64,000 nucleotides of DNA, from the NCBI RefSeq assembly GCF_002831585.1, contig NZ_CP025113.1, positions 1,612,001-1,676,000 of the forward strand, read 5' to 3'. This document shows positions 8,461 to 17,565 of the stretch, one piece after another (the stretch's first letter is position 1; the number at the start of each line of letters is the position of its first letter). Below the pieces are notes generated by a model, which had not been told where the DNA came from, searched no databases, and saw nothing but the letters and a program-made list of their open reading frames with translations. The stretch is from Bradyrhizobium sp. SK17. Lineage in GTDB: Bacteria; Pseudomonadota; Alphaproteobacteria; Rhizobiales; Xanthobacteraceae. The translations under genes and the position numbers were made by a program.

Positions 8461-10206
8461 ATGAAGATGACAAAAAAGACCAAGACCCCGGACCAATTGC
8501 GCAGCGCGCGATGGTTTGCTCCCGACGATCTCAGAGCCTTCGGCCATCGCTCCCGCGCGATGCAGATGGGCTACGCGCCGGAGGAATGGCGCGATCGGCC
8601 GGTGATCGCGATCATCAACACTTGGTCCGATGCGCAGCCCTGTCATATGCACTTCAAGAGTCGGGTCGACGACGTCAAGCGCGGCGTGCTGATGGCCGGC
8701 GGCTTTCCGCTCGAGCTGCCGGCGTTGTCGCTGTCGGAATCGCTGCTGAAGCCGACCACGATGCTTTACCGCAACATGCTGGCGATGGATGCCGAGGAAC
8801 TGCTGCGCGGCCATCCGGTCGACGGCGTGGTGCTGATGGGCGGCTGCGACAAGACGACGCCCGGGCTGTTGTTGGGAGCCACCAGCATGAACCTGCCGGC
8901 GATCTATCTGCCGGCCGGTCCGATGCTGCGCGGCAATTGGAAGGGCCGCACGCTGGGCTCCGGCTCGGATGCCTGGAAGTACTGGGACGAGCGGCGTGCG
9001 GGGAAAATCTCCGACAAGGACTGGGTCGACATGGAGGCCGGCATCGCCCGCAGCTACGGCACCTGCATGACGATGGGCACCGCCTCGACGATGACCGCGA
9101 TCGCCGAAGCGATCGGCATGACATTGCCCGGCGCCTCGTCGATCCCCGCGGCCGACGCCAACCACATCCGGATGAGCTCGGAGGCCGGACGCCGCATCGT
9201 CGAGATGGTGTGGGAGGATCTGACGCCGCAGCGGATCCAGACACGGAAGGCCTTTGAGAACGCCATCACGGTCGCGATGGCGATGGGCTGCTCGACCAAC
9301 GCGATCATCCATTTGATCGCGCAGGCGCGCCGCGCCGGCCAGGACATTTCGCTCGATGATTTCGAGATCGCGAGCCGCAAGGTGCCTGTCATCGCCAATG
9401 TGCGGCCGAGCGGCGACCTCTATCTGATGGAGGATTTCTTCTATGCCGGCGGGCTGCCCGGCCTGATGAACCGCATCAAGCCGCATCTGCATCTCGACTG
9501 CATCACCGTCACCGGCAGGACACTTGGCGAGAACATCGCGGGCGCCGAGGTCTACAATGACGACGTCATCCGCACCGTCGACAACCCGATCTACAAGGAG
9601 GGCGCGCTGGCGGTGCTGAAGGGCAATCTCGCCCCCGATGGCTGCGTGATCAAGCCAAGCGCCTGCGATCCGCGCTTCCTCAAGCACAGCGGGCCGGCAC
9701 TGGTGTTCGACGATTATCCCTCGATGAAGAAGGCGGTCGACGATCCCGATCTCGACGTCACGGCCGATCACGTGCTGATCCTGCGCAATGCTGGCCCACA
9801 GGGCGGGCCGGGCATGCCGGAATGGGGCATGCTGCCGATCCCGACCAAGCTGGTGAAGCAGGGCGTGCGCGACATGGTGCGGCTGTCGGATGCTCGGATG
9901 AGCGGCACCAGCTACGGCGCCTGCATCCTGCACGTCTCGCCGGAATCGTTCATCGGCGGCCCGCTGGCGCTGGTGCGCAACGGCGACCGTATCACGCTCG
10001 ACGTTGCCGCGCGCACCATCGACCTCGACGTGCCGGAGGCCGAGCTCGCCGGACGCCGCGCGGAGTGGAAGCAGCCCGAGAAGCGCTTCGAGCGCGGCTA
10101 TGGCTGGATGTTCTCGAAGCACATCAAGCAGGCCAATGAGGGCTGCGACTTCGATTTCCTCGAGACCGGGTTTGGCAAGCCGGTGGGCGAGCCGTCGATT
10201 TACTAG
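8461..10206 (+). CDS. IlvD/Edd-family dehydratase, probable aldonic-acid (arabinonate-type) dehydratase
   Basis: Probably dehydrates a sugar acid to a 2-keto-3-deoxy acid. The 581-residue length matches the rhizobial L-arabinonate dehydratase type rather than an amino-acid-pathway IlvD. Likely [2Fe-2S] ligands are the Cys residues in SDAQPCHMHF, LMGGCDKTTPG and SYGTCMTMGTAS; the catalytic serine lies in MSGTSYGACILHVSPE. No good ribosome site marks the start: reading also stays open upstream to 8281. I take the ATG at 8461, where family similarity begins. An RraA-like gene follows after a palindromic repeat. The substrate is inferred. Confidence 0.85.
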   Translation: MKMTKKTKTPDQLRSARWFAPDDLRAFGHRSRAMQMGYAPEEWRDRPVIAIINTWSDAQPCHMHFKSRVDDVKRGVLMAGGFPLELPALSLSESLLKPTTMLYRNMLAMDAEELLRGHPVDGVVLMGGCDKTTPGLLLGATSMNLPAIYLPAGPMLRGNWKGRTLGSGSDAWKYWDERRAGKISDKDWVDMEAGIARSYGTCMTMGTASTMTAIAEAIGMTLPGASSIPAADANHIRMSSEAGRRIVEMVWEDLTPQRIQTRKAFENAITVAMAMGCSTNAIIHLIAQARRAGQDISLDDFEIASRKVPVIANVRPSGDLYLMEDFFYAGGLPGLMNRIKPHLHLDCITVTGRTLGENIAGAEVYNDDVIRTVDNPIYKEGALAVLKGNLAPDGCVIKPSACDPRFLKHSGPALVFDDYPSMKKAVDDPDLDVTADHVLILRNAGPQGGPGMPEWGMLPIPTKLVKQGVRDMVRLSDARMSGTSYGACILHVSPESFIGGPLALVRNGDRITLDVAARTIDLDVPEAELAGRRAEWKQPEKRFERGYGWMFSKHIKQANEGCDFDFLETGFGKPVGEPSIY

Positions 10207-10208
10207 CT

Positions 10209-10310
10209 GTCGTTCCGGGGCACGCGAAGCGTGAGCCCGGAACCCATTTGTCCACAGCGCATGCGGCCCGATGGATTCCGGGCTCGCGCTGCGCGCGCCC
10301 CGGAATGACG
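10209..10310. repeat. Extragenic palindrome, family A (CATTCCGGGGC type)
   Basis: Two inverted arms, GTCGTTCCGGGGC... and ...GCCCCGGAATGACG, each with an internal GAGCCCGGAA/ATTCCGGGCTC hairpin. Further copies of the same type are at 16347-16450, 49005-49107 and 54230-54334. This one ends ten bases before the next start codon. Confidence 0.9.
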
Positions 10311-10320
10311 AAAGAGCACC

Positions 10321-11040
10321 ATGTCGAAACTCAGCGACGCCACCCGCAATAAACTCAAAACTGTCTCCACCGCCACCGTCGCGACCGCGCTGTTCAAGCG
10401 TGGCTTCCGTATCCAGATGATCCAGGACGTGCATCCCCTGAGCCCCGATCAGCCGACCATGGTCGGCGAGGCCTTCACGCTGCGCTACATGCCGGCGCGC
10501 GAGGATCTCAATACGATCGAGGTGTTTCGCGATCGAGCGCACCCGCAGCGCAAGGCGATCGAGGATTGCCCCGTGGGTGCGGTGCTGGTGATGGACAGCC
10601 GCAAGGATGCGCGTGCGGCGTCGGCTGGCGCGATCCTGGTGACGCGGCTGATGAAGCGCGGCTGCGCCGGCGTCGTCACCGACGGCGGCTTTCGCGACTC
10701 GGCCGAGATCGGGCGGCTTGGCTTCCCGGCATTCCACCATCGCCCGAGCGCACCGACCAACCTCACCTTGCATCAGGCGATCGAGATCAACGTTCCGATC
10801 GGCTGCGGCGACGCGCCGGTGTTTCCCGGCGACGTGATCCTCGGCGACAGCGACGGCGTCATCGTGGTCCCCGCCCATCTCGCCGACGAGATCGCCAACG
10901 AGACCTTCGAAATGACCGCGTTCGAGGATTTCGTCACCGAGCAGGTGCAAAACGGCCGCAGCATCTTCGGTCTCTATCCTGCGACGGATGAGCAGACGTT
11001 GAGGGATTTTGCAGTGTGGCGGAAGGCGAAGGGGCGGTAG
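10321..11040 (+). CDS. RraA-family protein (possible 4-hydroxy-4-methyl-2-oxoglutarate aldolase-like)
   Basis: Protein of 239 residues with the RraA/HMG-aldolase fold. The conserved block GCAGVVTDGGFRDSAEIG (about residues 117-134) includes the Arg-Asp pair that in aldolase members binds substrate and metal. In the genome context, next to a sugar-acid dehydratase, a role in splitting or processing a keto-acid product is more likely than the RNase E inhibition after which RraA was named. Cytoplasmic, no signal peptide. The palindromic repeat upstream leaves almost no room for a promoter, so it is probably co-transcribed with the dehydratase. Confidence 0.82.
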   Translation: MSKLSDATRNKLKTVSTATVATALFKRGFRIQMIQDVHPLSPDQPTMVGEAFTLRYMPAREDLNTIEVFRDRAHPQRKAIEDCPVGAVLVMDSRKDARAASAGAILVTRLMKRGCAGVVTDGGFRDSAEIGRLGFPAFHHRPSAPTNLTLHQAIEINVPIGCGDAPVFPGDVILGDSDGVIVVPAHLADEIANETFEMTAFEDFVTEQVQNGRSIFGLYPATDEQTLRDFAVWRKAKGR

Positions 11041-11050
11041 CGGTTCATTG

Positions 11051-12079
11051 TCACCACATACCCCGCCGTCGTCCCGGCGAAAGCCGGGAGGTGGATTCAC
11101 ACTCGAAGTGCAACACTTGAGCAGCAAAGACCTCTGTCGGGGTCTTGAAGTCAAGGCATTTGCGCGGGGTGTTGTTGTAGGCGGCGATGGACTTGCGAAG
11201 GCGGCGGGTCGGCAGCTTCTCAAGGTCGGTGTTGCGTGGGATGAAGCGGCGCATGCGGCCGATGGCGTTCTCGATGCCACCTTTCTGCCAGGGGGCGTGG
11301 GGATCGCAGAAGAACGTCTTGATCAAGAGGCTTTGCAAGGAAAGGTGAGCTGCGAACTCGGTGCCGTTGTCGAAGGTGACGGTCCGGCGGATCGGTTGTG
11401 GCAGGACCTCGAACAGGCGCACGAGATGGTGGGCGACGCCGGAGGCGAGCTTGCTTGCGAGGGGGACGCCGAGCAACAGGCGGGAGGTGCGCTCATGCAC
11501 GGCCAAGATCTGCTGACCGTATTTGGAGAACATCATGAGGTCGGCCTCCCAATGGCCCGGGGTCTTGCGATCGGCGACCTCGATGGGACGCTGATCCAGC
11601 GAAACACGGCCTTCGATGAAGCTTGCGGGACTGCCGCCCCGCTTGCCGCGACGACCGCGCTTGCTCTTGCCGCGCGGCAAATAGCGTCGCCAGCTGAAGT
11701 CCGAGGTGCGGGTGAGCTGGGCATAGATGAAGCGGTAGATGCTCTCATAGGAGATCACCCTGCGGCCGTGCTCACGCGCCAGCCGGCCGGCGACCTGCTC
11801 GGGCGACCAGCCCCGACCAAGACGTTCCAACACCGCGCGGCGCAGGCCGGGCTCTCGTTCGAGGCGAGAGCCCGTCCAGCGCCGCGCTCGCATCTGTTGC
11901 TGGGCATAGCTGGGCTTGTAACCGACCTGAACGCCAGAATTGCGGTTCAGCTCCCGAGAGATCGTTGATGGCGGGCGATCCAAAGCTGCCGCGATTTGCC
12001 GGATCGAGCTACCACCGGCCGAAAGCCTGGCAATCTCGCATCGCTCCTCCAGGCAGAGCTGCTTGTAAGTCCGCCCCAT
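11051..12079 (-). CDS. IS30-family transposase
   Basis: Transposase of 342 residues. The N-terminal helix-turn-helix (SIRQIAAALDRPPSTISREL, residues about 26-45) binds the inverted repeats. The DDE catalytic core shows Asp in HWEADLMM, Asp in VTFDNGTEFA and Glu in KGGIENAIGRMRRF. The ATG at 12079 has GGAGG seven bases upstream. The reading frame passes through the left inverted repeat and uses a stop codon at 11051 in host DNA, so the last dozen residues are not encoded by the element. Reading frame intact. Confidence 0.95.
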   Translation of the reverse strand: MGRTYKQLCLEERCEIARLSAGGSSIRQIAAALDRPPSTISRELNRNSGVQVGYKPSYAQQQMRARRWTGSRLEREPGLRRAVLERLGRGWSPEQVAGRLAREHGRRVISYESIYRFIYAQLTRTSDFSWRRYLPRGKSKRGRRGKRGGSPASFIEGRVSLDQRPIEVADRKTPGHWEADLMMFSKYGQQILAVHERTSRLLLGVPLASKLASGVAHHLVRLFEVLPQPIRRTVTFDNGTEFAAHLSLQSLLIKTFFCDPHAPWQKGGIENAIGRMRRFIPRNTDLEKLPTRRLRKSIAAYNNTPRKCLDFKTPTEVFAAQVLHFECESTSRLSPGRRRGMW

Positions 12080-12247
12080 GGCAACACCTCCAGATGGAAG
12101 TGTTGCACTTCGTTTGTGAACTCAGGGGACCCATAACCACAGGGCGAAGTTTGGCGAAGATCGGCAGTTGCGTTGCACGCCGTGGGACTACGACTTCCTC
12201 TCTCGATAGATAACGCGGTATGGGTCCTGGCCTTCGCCAGGACGACG
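11067..12247. repeat. Extragenic palindrome, family B, split by the IS30 element
   Basis: Left arm CGTCGTCCCGGCGAAAGCC... ends at GGGA (11086-11089) and continues after the IS as GGACCCATAACC (12127 onward). The inverted partner (ATGGGTCCTGG...GACGACG) is at 12220-12247. Intact copies of the same arm and partner occur at 25014-25168, 49152-49274 and 57891-58014. Confidence 0.85.
11090..12126. mobile_element. IS30-family insertion sequence, complete
   Basis: About 1,037 bp. Terminal inverted repeats contain 23-bp arms at 11096-11118 and 12098-12120 that match except for two positions (TTCACACTCGAAGTGC against TTCACAAACGAAGTGC). The flanks share GGA (11087-11089 and 12127-12129), a 3-bp target duplication as usual for IS30. 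It could be read as 4 bp, GGGA, with a boundary shift of one base. Removing the element restores a normal extragenic palindrome. Confidence 0.9.
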
Positions 12248-12320
12248 ATGGGGAGATAAGGGGCAAAACTATCCGGACCCGTCGCCCGGATAGAGCGTAG
12301 CGAAATCTGCGCTACGAAGG

Positions 12321-14426
12321 CTACACCTCCGCCTTGTCCGCCATCCCCACCGCCCACAGCGCGAAGGCGTAGACGATCGCGACTTCATCCAGCCGGTTGA
12401 AACGGCCGGAGGCGCCGCCGTGGCCGGCGCCCATGTTGGTACGCAGCAGCACAGGACCGCCGCCGCGCATGGTGGCGCGCAGCCGCGCGATCCATTTCGC
12501 CGGCTCCCAATAGGTGACGCGCGGATCGGTGAGCCCGCCCATGGCCAGGATCGCCGGATAATCCTTCGCCGCGACATTGTCGTAGGGCGAATAGGACAGG
12601 ATGGTACGGAAATCCTTCGCGCTCTCGATCGGGTTGCCCCATTCCGGCCATTCCGGCGGCGTCAGCGGCAAGGTGTCGTCGAGCATGGTGTTGAGCACGT
12701 CGACGAACGGCACCTCGGCAACGATGCCGGCGAACAGGTCGCCGGCGCGATTGGCGACCGCGCCCATCAGCATGCCGCCCGCCGAGCCGCCATGGCCGAC
12801 AACGCGCTTCTCACCGGTGTAGTTCGCATCACACAGCGCGCGGCCGGCGGCGGCGAAATCGTCGAACGTGTTGGTCTTCTTCTCGCGCTTGCCGTCGAGA
12901 TACCAGCCCCAGCCCTTGTCGGCGCCGCCGCGGATATGGGCGATCGCATAGACGAAGCCGCGGTCGACCAGCGACAGCCGGTTGGCGGCGAACGACGCCG
13001 GCATCGCCATGCCGTAGGAGCCGTAGCCATAGAGCAGCAGCGGCGCCTTGCCGTCGCGCACGAAGTCCTTGCGATGCAGGATCGAGACCGGCACTTGCGC
13101 GCCGTCATGCGACGTCGCCATGATGCGCGTGGTGACGTAGTCGGCCGGGTTGTGGCCGGACGGGATCTCCTGGCGCTTGCGCAACACCCGCGTCCGCGTC
13201 GCCATGTCGTAGTCATAGACCTCCGACGGCGTCGTCATCGACGAATAGGCAAAGCGCAGATTGGTGGTGTCGAACTCGTAGCCGCCCATGGTGTCGAGCG
13301 AATAGGCTGCCTCGTCGAACGCGATCGCGTGCTCCTCGCCCGTCTTGAGGTCGCGGATGATGATCGCCGGCAGTGCGTTGGCGCGTTCCAGCCGCACCAT
13401 GTGGCCGGCATAGAGCTCGACGTCGAGCACATAGACGCCCTCGCGATACGGGATCAGGTCGCGCCAGTTGGCGCGCGCTGGGGAGCCGAGCGGCGCGGTG
13501 ACGACCTTGAAGTCGATGGCGTCGTCGGCATTGGTCAGGATGAACAGTTCGTCGTCGCGATCGGCGATCGAATATTGCACGCCTTCCTCGCGCGCCGCGA
13601 CCAGGCGCGGCGGCGCGTCGGGGTTGCTGAGATCGATCAGCCGCTGCTCCGAGGTCTCGTGATCGCCGCCGGCGATCACGCAGAAGCGGCCGCTGGCGCT
13701 CTCGTGCAGATGGGTGAACCAGCCGGAATCCTGCTCCTCATAGATCAGGATGTCGTCGGCCTGTTTGGTGCCGAGCCTGTGGCGCCACACCTGCATCGGG
13801 CGGTGATTGTCGTCGAGCTTGACGTAGAAGAAGCTCATGGAATCCGCGGCCCAGACCACGCCGCCGTCGGTCTCCTCGACGAGGTCGTCGAGATCGCCAC
13901 CGGTGGCCCAGTCGCGCACGCGGATCGAGAAATACTCCGAGCCCTTGGTGTCGGCGCTCCAGGCATGCAGGCGGTGATCGTTGGAATGCCGGCTGCCGCC
14001 GAACTTGAAATATTCGTGGTTCTTTGCCAGCGCGTCGCCGTCGAGCACGACATGCGCCTCGCCGCCGTCGCGCGGCGTGCGGGCGAACAGCTCGTGCTGG
14101 CCGCCTTCGCGGAATTTCCTGAAATAGGCGAACGGGCCGTCCGGCGACGGCACGCTGGAATCATCCTCCTTGATCCGCCCGCGCATCTCCTTGACCAGCC
14201 GCTTCTGCAAGCCGCCGGTATGGCCGAGCAGGCTCTCGGTATAGCCGTTCTCGGCTTCGAGATAGCTCCGGATGTCGGGATCGAGAATCGACGGATCGCG
14301 CAGCACCTCCTGCCATTTCGGATCCTTGATCCACGCATAGTCGTCGGTCACCGTGATGCCGTGGGTGGTGAAGGAATGCGGCCGGCGCGGCGCGACGGGG
14401 GGCGATGTCTTGGTGGAGTGGGTCAC
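12321..14426 (-). CDS. ptrB: Oligopeptidase B (prolyl oligopeptidase family, S9A)
   Basis: Cytoplasmic serine peptidase of 701 residues that cleaves short peptides after basic residues in known members. An N-terminal beta-propeller (about 1-410) is followed by an alpha/beta-hydrolase domain. The nucleophile serine is in VGHGGSAGGMLMG, the Asp in MGGLTDPRVTYWEP and the His in MGAGHGGASGR. Length matches the family. A family C palindrome lies upstream. Confidence 0.94.
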   Translation of the reverse strand: MTHSTKTSPPVAPRRPHSFTTHGITVTDDYAWIKDPKWQEVLRDPSILDPDIRSYLEAENGYTESLLGHTGGLQKRLVKEMRGRIKEDDSSVPSPDGPFAYFRKFREGGQHELFARTPRDGGEAHVVLDGDALAKNHEYFKFGGSRHSNDHRLHAWSADTKGSEYFSIRVRDWATGGDLDDLVEETDGGVVWAADSMSFFYVKLDDNHRPMQVWRHRLGTKQADDILIYEEQDSGWFTHLHESASGRFCVIAGGDHETSEQRLIDLSNPDAPPRLVAAREEGVQYSIADRDDELFILTNADDAIDFKVVTAPLGSPARANWRDLIPYREGVYVLDVELYAGHMVRLERANALPAIIIRDLKTGEEHAIAFDEAAYSLDTMGGYEFDTTNLRFAYSSMTTPSEVYDYDMATRTRVLRKRQEIPSGHNPADYVTTRIMATSHDGAQVPVSILHRKDFVRDGKAPLLLYGYGSYGMAMPASFAANRLSLVDRGFVYAIAHIRGGADKGWGWYLDGKREKKTNTFDDFAAAGRALCDANYTGEKRVVGHGGSAGGMLMGAVANRAGDLFAGIVAEVPFVDVLNTMLDDTLPLTPPEWPEWGNPIESAKDFRTILSYSPYDNVAAKDYPAILAMGGLTDPRVTYWEPAKWIARLRATMRGGGPVLLRTNMGAGHGGASGRFNRLDEVAIVYAFALWAVGMADKAEV

Positions 14427-14517
14427 ACGATCCTCATGGTGCGGGTTCCGCTTTATATCGGGATGAATGTGGCGATTGCCAGATGGGGAGGGGTAGTTGT
14501 GAGCTCCGATCCATCCC

Positions 14518-14601
14518 CGTCATTGCGAGGAGCGGAGCGACGAAGCAATCCACCTATCCTGCTGCGGACAGACGGATTGCTTCGCTTCGCTCGCAATGAC
14601 G
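14518..14601. repeat. Extragenic palindrome, family C (CATTGCGAGGAG type)
   Basis: CGTCATTGCGAGGAGCGGAGCGACG and its inverted partner TTCGCTTCGCTCGCAATGACG flank a short spacer. A second copy is at 55643-55728. Confidence 0.9.
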
Positions 14602-14611
14602 GCCGTGCGAA

Positions 14612-16330
14612 CTACCCATTCCGCAGCTTCGCGCCCGCATTGCCGCCGGACATCGGAATCTGGTTCACCGCCAGCACCACGGCGAAGGTGATCACCAGCA
14701 TCGCGATGCCGAGCACGGCGATCGCGGCGAGGTCGCCGCCTTCGTTGAGATCGTAGATCAGGACCGACAGCACCTTGGTCTGCGAGGTGAACAACACGAT
14801 CGCGGCCGATAGTTCCCGCATCACGCCGATGAAGATGAAGCACCAGGTCGCGATCACGCCGGTGCGCAACAAGGGCGCGGTGATCTGGCAGAGCGCCTGC
14901 AACCTGGTCGCGCCGAGGATGCGGCTCGCCTCCTCGAGTTCGGGATGGATGGTCGTGAATGCCGCCTGCAATTGCTGATAGGCCGATGGCAGATTGATGG
15001 TGAGGAAAGCCAGCAGCAGGATCCACAGCGTGCCGTAGAGCACGAAGGGCGGCCGCGTGTAACTCAGGAACAGGCCGACGCCGAGCACGATGCCGGGAAC
15101 GGCGACCGGCGCGGTGGCGAGGAAGCCGAGCACGCGGTGGCCGGCGATCACCTTGCGCGTCGTGACATAGGCGATGACGAGCGCCAGGATGGTGCCGATC
15201 GTCGCCGTCGCGGTGCCGAGGATCACCGTGTTCTTCAGCGCAAGCTGCGTCGACGACAGCTCGGTGAATACGAAGATGATGTTGTGCAGGGTCGCCGTCG
15301 ACGGCATCACCAACGTGGTGGCATTCGGCGAGAACGCGGCGTTGAGCAGTGCGAGATAAGGCAGGAACACCGGGCAGAGCAGCACCAGCAGGCAGAAGCC
15401 GAGTGCGGCCCAGCGCCAGCCTTGCAGTTCGACCCGGCGCGGCGCGCCATACTTGCCGCCGATCACCGAATAGGAGCGGCGGCCGAGCAGCGCCTTCTGG
15501 CCTTGCAGCAGCAGGATGGTGAGCACCAGCAGCGGCACCGCGGCGGCGGCCGCAAGCTCGAGCTTGGGCGGGTACTGGAACAGGCTCCAGATCTTGGTCG
15601 TCATGGTGTGGAAGCCGGCCGGCAGCGCCAGGATCGCCGGCGAACCGAACAGCGTCATCGCTTGCAGGAAGGCGATCAACGCGCCGGCGACCAATGCCGG
15701 CAGCGCGAGCGGAATGGTCACTCGCCGCGCCGTGGTCCAGGCATTGCCGCCGAGGATCGCGGAGGCATCCTCCAGCTCGCCCGGCATGGTGTCGAGCGCA
15801 TTGGCCACCAGCACGAACACGAACGGGAACGTGTAGCAGGAGATCACGAAGATGATCCCGGTCATCGAATAGATGTTGAACAGCGCATCGGCATCCTCGC
15901 CGGCGAACAGCCGGTAGAGCTGGTTCAACAGCCCGGAATTCGGCGCCGCCAGCAATTCCCAGGCGACCGCGCCGAGGAACGGCGGTGTCACGAACGAGGC
16001 CGTCACCAGCGCACGGATGGTCTGCCGGCCCGGCATGTCGGTGCGCGACACCAGCCAACTGATCGGCGCCGCGACGATGCAGCAGATCAAGGCCGACACG
16101 GTCGCGATGATCGCGGTCGTCAGCAGCGGATCGAGGAAGTCGGGATTGCTGAACAGGGTGACGAAGTTTTGCAGCGTCGGATGGCGGTTCTTGTCGGTGA
16201 AGGCAAACACCGCGAGCCACGACAGCGGCAGCAGGATGAGCAGGACGAGCACCGCCGCGAACAGCCACAGGATGGGACGGGTCCAGTCGATGCGGGGGCG
16301 AAGAGCGGGGGAGGTGGTGGTTGTGGTCAT
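14612..16330 (-). CDS. Iron(III)-type ABC transporter permease (fused two-domain)
   Basis: Inner-membrane permease of 572 residues made of two fused transmembrane domains, as in FbpB/SfuB. Each half carries an EAA-like cytoplasmic loop: GELEDASAILGGNAWTTARR (about 190-210) and PELEEASRILGATRLQALCQ (about 475-495). About twelve hydrophobic segments are visible. The ATG at 16330 is preferred; a GTG five codons upstream lies next to a palindromic repeat. It is the third gene after the ATPase and binding protein, separated from the latter by a family A palindrome. Confidence 0.92.
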   Translation of the reverse strand: MTTTTTSPALRPRIDWTRPILWLFAAVLVLLILLPLSWLAVFAFTDKNRHPTLQNFVTLFSNPDFLDPLLTTAIIATVSALICCIVAAPISWLVSRTDMPGRQTIRALVTASFVTPPFLGAVAWELLAAPNSGLLNQLYRLFAGEDADALFNIYSMTGIIFVISCYTFPFVFVLVANALDTMPGELEDASAILGGNAWTTARRVTIPLALPALVAGALIAFLQAMTLFGSPAILALPAGFHTMTTKIWSLFQYPPKLELAAAAAVPLLVLTILLLQGQKALLGRRSYSVIGGKYGAPRRVELQGWRWAALGFCLLVLLCPVFLPYLALLNAAFSPNATTLVMPSTATLHNIIFVFTELSSTQLALKNTVILGTATATIGTILALVIAYVTTRKVIAGHRVLGFLATAPVAVPGIVLGVGLFLSYTRPPFVLYGTLWILLLAFLTINLPSAYQQLQAAFTTIHPELEEASRILGATRLQALCQITAPLLRTGVIATWCFIFIGVMRELSAAIVLFTSQTKVLSVLIYDLNEGGDLAAIAVLGIAMLVITFAVVLAVNQIPMSGGNAGAKLRNG

Positions 16331-16346
16331 GCGAGATATTTCCACC

Positions 16347-16450
16347 CGTCATTCCGGGGCGCGCACAGCGCGAGCCCGGAATCCATCGGGCCGCAAGTGA
16401 CGGCGGTGAAATGGATTCCGGGCTCTCGCTTCGCGAGCCCCGGAATGACG
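16347..16450. repeat. Extragenic palindrome, family A
   Basis: Inverted arms CGTCATTCCGGGGCGCGC... and ...GAGCCCCGGAATGACG with inner GAGCCCGGAATCCAT/ATGGATTCCGGGCTC pairing. It lies between the binding-protein and permease genes of one transporter and could separate their expression levels. Confidence 0.9.
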
Positions 16451-16478
16451 GCGGTGAGTATGGCGGTGCGCTCCATCC

Positions 16479-17543
16479 TCACACCCGAAACAGCCGCGCA
16501 TAGCGCGTCTTGATCTCTTCGGTCATCGCCTCCACCCCCGCCGGATCCTCCTTCATCAGCTTGATGTCGGATAGCTTGCGCCGGCCGGCCTTCGGTTGCA
16601 CCTGGGCGTGCAGCGAATATTGGCCGGTGAAGTCGACGAAGAATTGCTGGGTCTCGCGGGTATGCAGCCAGGCCTGGAACAGTCTTGCGGCGTTCGGATG
16701 CGGCGCCGTGGCGAAGATGCCGGTCGGTCCCGAGATCGTCGGCGTGCCCTCGGTCGGATAGACCGCCTCGACCGGCTGTCCGGCCTCCTTCAAGAGCACG
16801 ATGCCGTACTCATTGCCGTCGGCCATGACCGCGCGCTCGCCGAGCGAGAGCTTCTTCGGCGGATCGGTCGAGGACTGCACCTGCATGACGCGCTGTTTGG
16901 AAAGTTTCTCCAGATACGGCCAGCCGAGCTCGCGCACGATCTGGAATGTGGTGGTCATGATGGTGCCGCTATAGGCCGGGTGGCCCTTCACCATCTTGCC
17001 AACCCATTTCGGGTCGAGCAGATCGGCAAAGCTCTTCGGCGCGTCCTCGGCCTTCACAAGATTGGTGTTGTAGGCGATCGACGACAGCCACAGCCGCGTG
17101 GTCACGGCCATGCCGTCCGGATCGCGATAGCCATTCGGGAAATACTTCACGACGTCTTCGGGGACGAACGGCATCAGCCAGCCGCTTTTCTTCCAGGGAA
17201 TGAAGTGCGAGGCATCGGCGCTGTTGACGACGTCGGCGGCGTGGATGTTGGAATCGAATTCCTGCGCGACGCGCTGGAACAGCCGCTCCGAGCCGGATCG
17301 CTCGATCTGCACCGTGATGCCCGGATAGGCGGCCTCGAACGCCTTGCCGAGCTTTTCGCCGACCGGCAGATCCATCGACGAATAGAATACGAGCTGACCT
17401 TCCTTCTTCGCGGCCGCGACGAGCTCGGGCGTAATCGCGACCGGCGCGGGTGCCGCGGCGCGTGCCGGCGAAGCGAACACCGCGCCGGCGGCAAGCGCCG
17501 CCGAGGCTTTCAGGACATCGCGTCTGGAAATCGCCTTTCGCAT
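16479..17543 (-). CDS. Periplasmic substrate-binding protein of an Fbp-type ABC importer
   Basis: Solute receptor of 354 residues in the iron(III)/2-aminoethylphosphonate-type binding family. The N terminus has a twin-arginine signal, SRRDVLKASAALAAGAVFA, predicting folded export with cleavage near ARAA. The mature part begins with EGQLVFYSSMD and continues with SGSERLFQRVAQEF, as in Fbp-like receptors. A GGAGG site lies before the ATG. The substrate could be ferric iron, a polyamine-like compound or a phosphonate; sequence alone does not decide. Confidence 0.9.
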   Translation of the reverse strand: MRKAISRRDVLKASAALAAGAVFASPARAAAPAPVAITPELVAAAKKEGQLVFYSSMDLPVGEKLGKAFEAAYPGITVQIERSGSERLFQRVAQEFDSNIHAADVVNSADASHFIPWKKSGWLMPFVPEDVVKYFPNGYRDPDGMAVTTRLWLSSIAYNTNLVKAEDAPKSFADLLDPKWVGKMVKGHPAYSGTIMTTTFQIVRELGWPYLEKLSKQRVMQVQSSTDPPKKLSLGERAVMADGNEYGIVLLKEAGQPVEAVYPTEGTPTISGPTGIFATAPHPNAARLFQAWLHTRETQQFFVDFTGQYSLHAQVQPKAGRRKLSDIKLMKEDPAGVEAMTEEIKTRYARLFRV

Positions 17544-17565
17544 CGCGTTCCTCCGTTTCTTGTTG

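Noticed and set aside
8344..11280. Very long open frame on the minus strand (978 codons)
   Set aside because: Antisense to the dehydratase and RraA genes; His/Arg-rich composition of a GC-rich shadow frame, no recognisable domain.
12420..14756. Long plus-strand open frame opposite oligopeptidase B
   Set aside because: The minus-strand gene has intact catalytic motifs; the plus frame has none.
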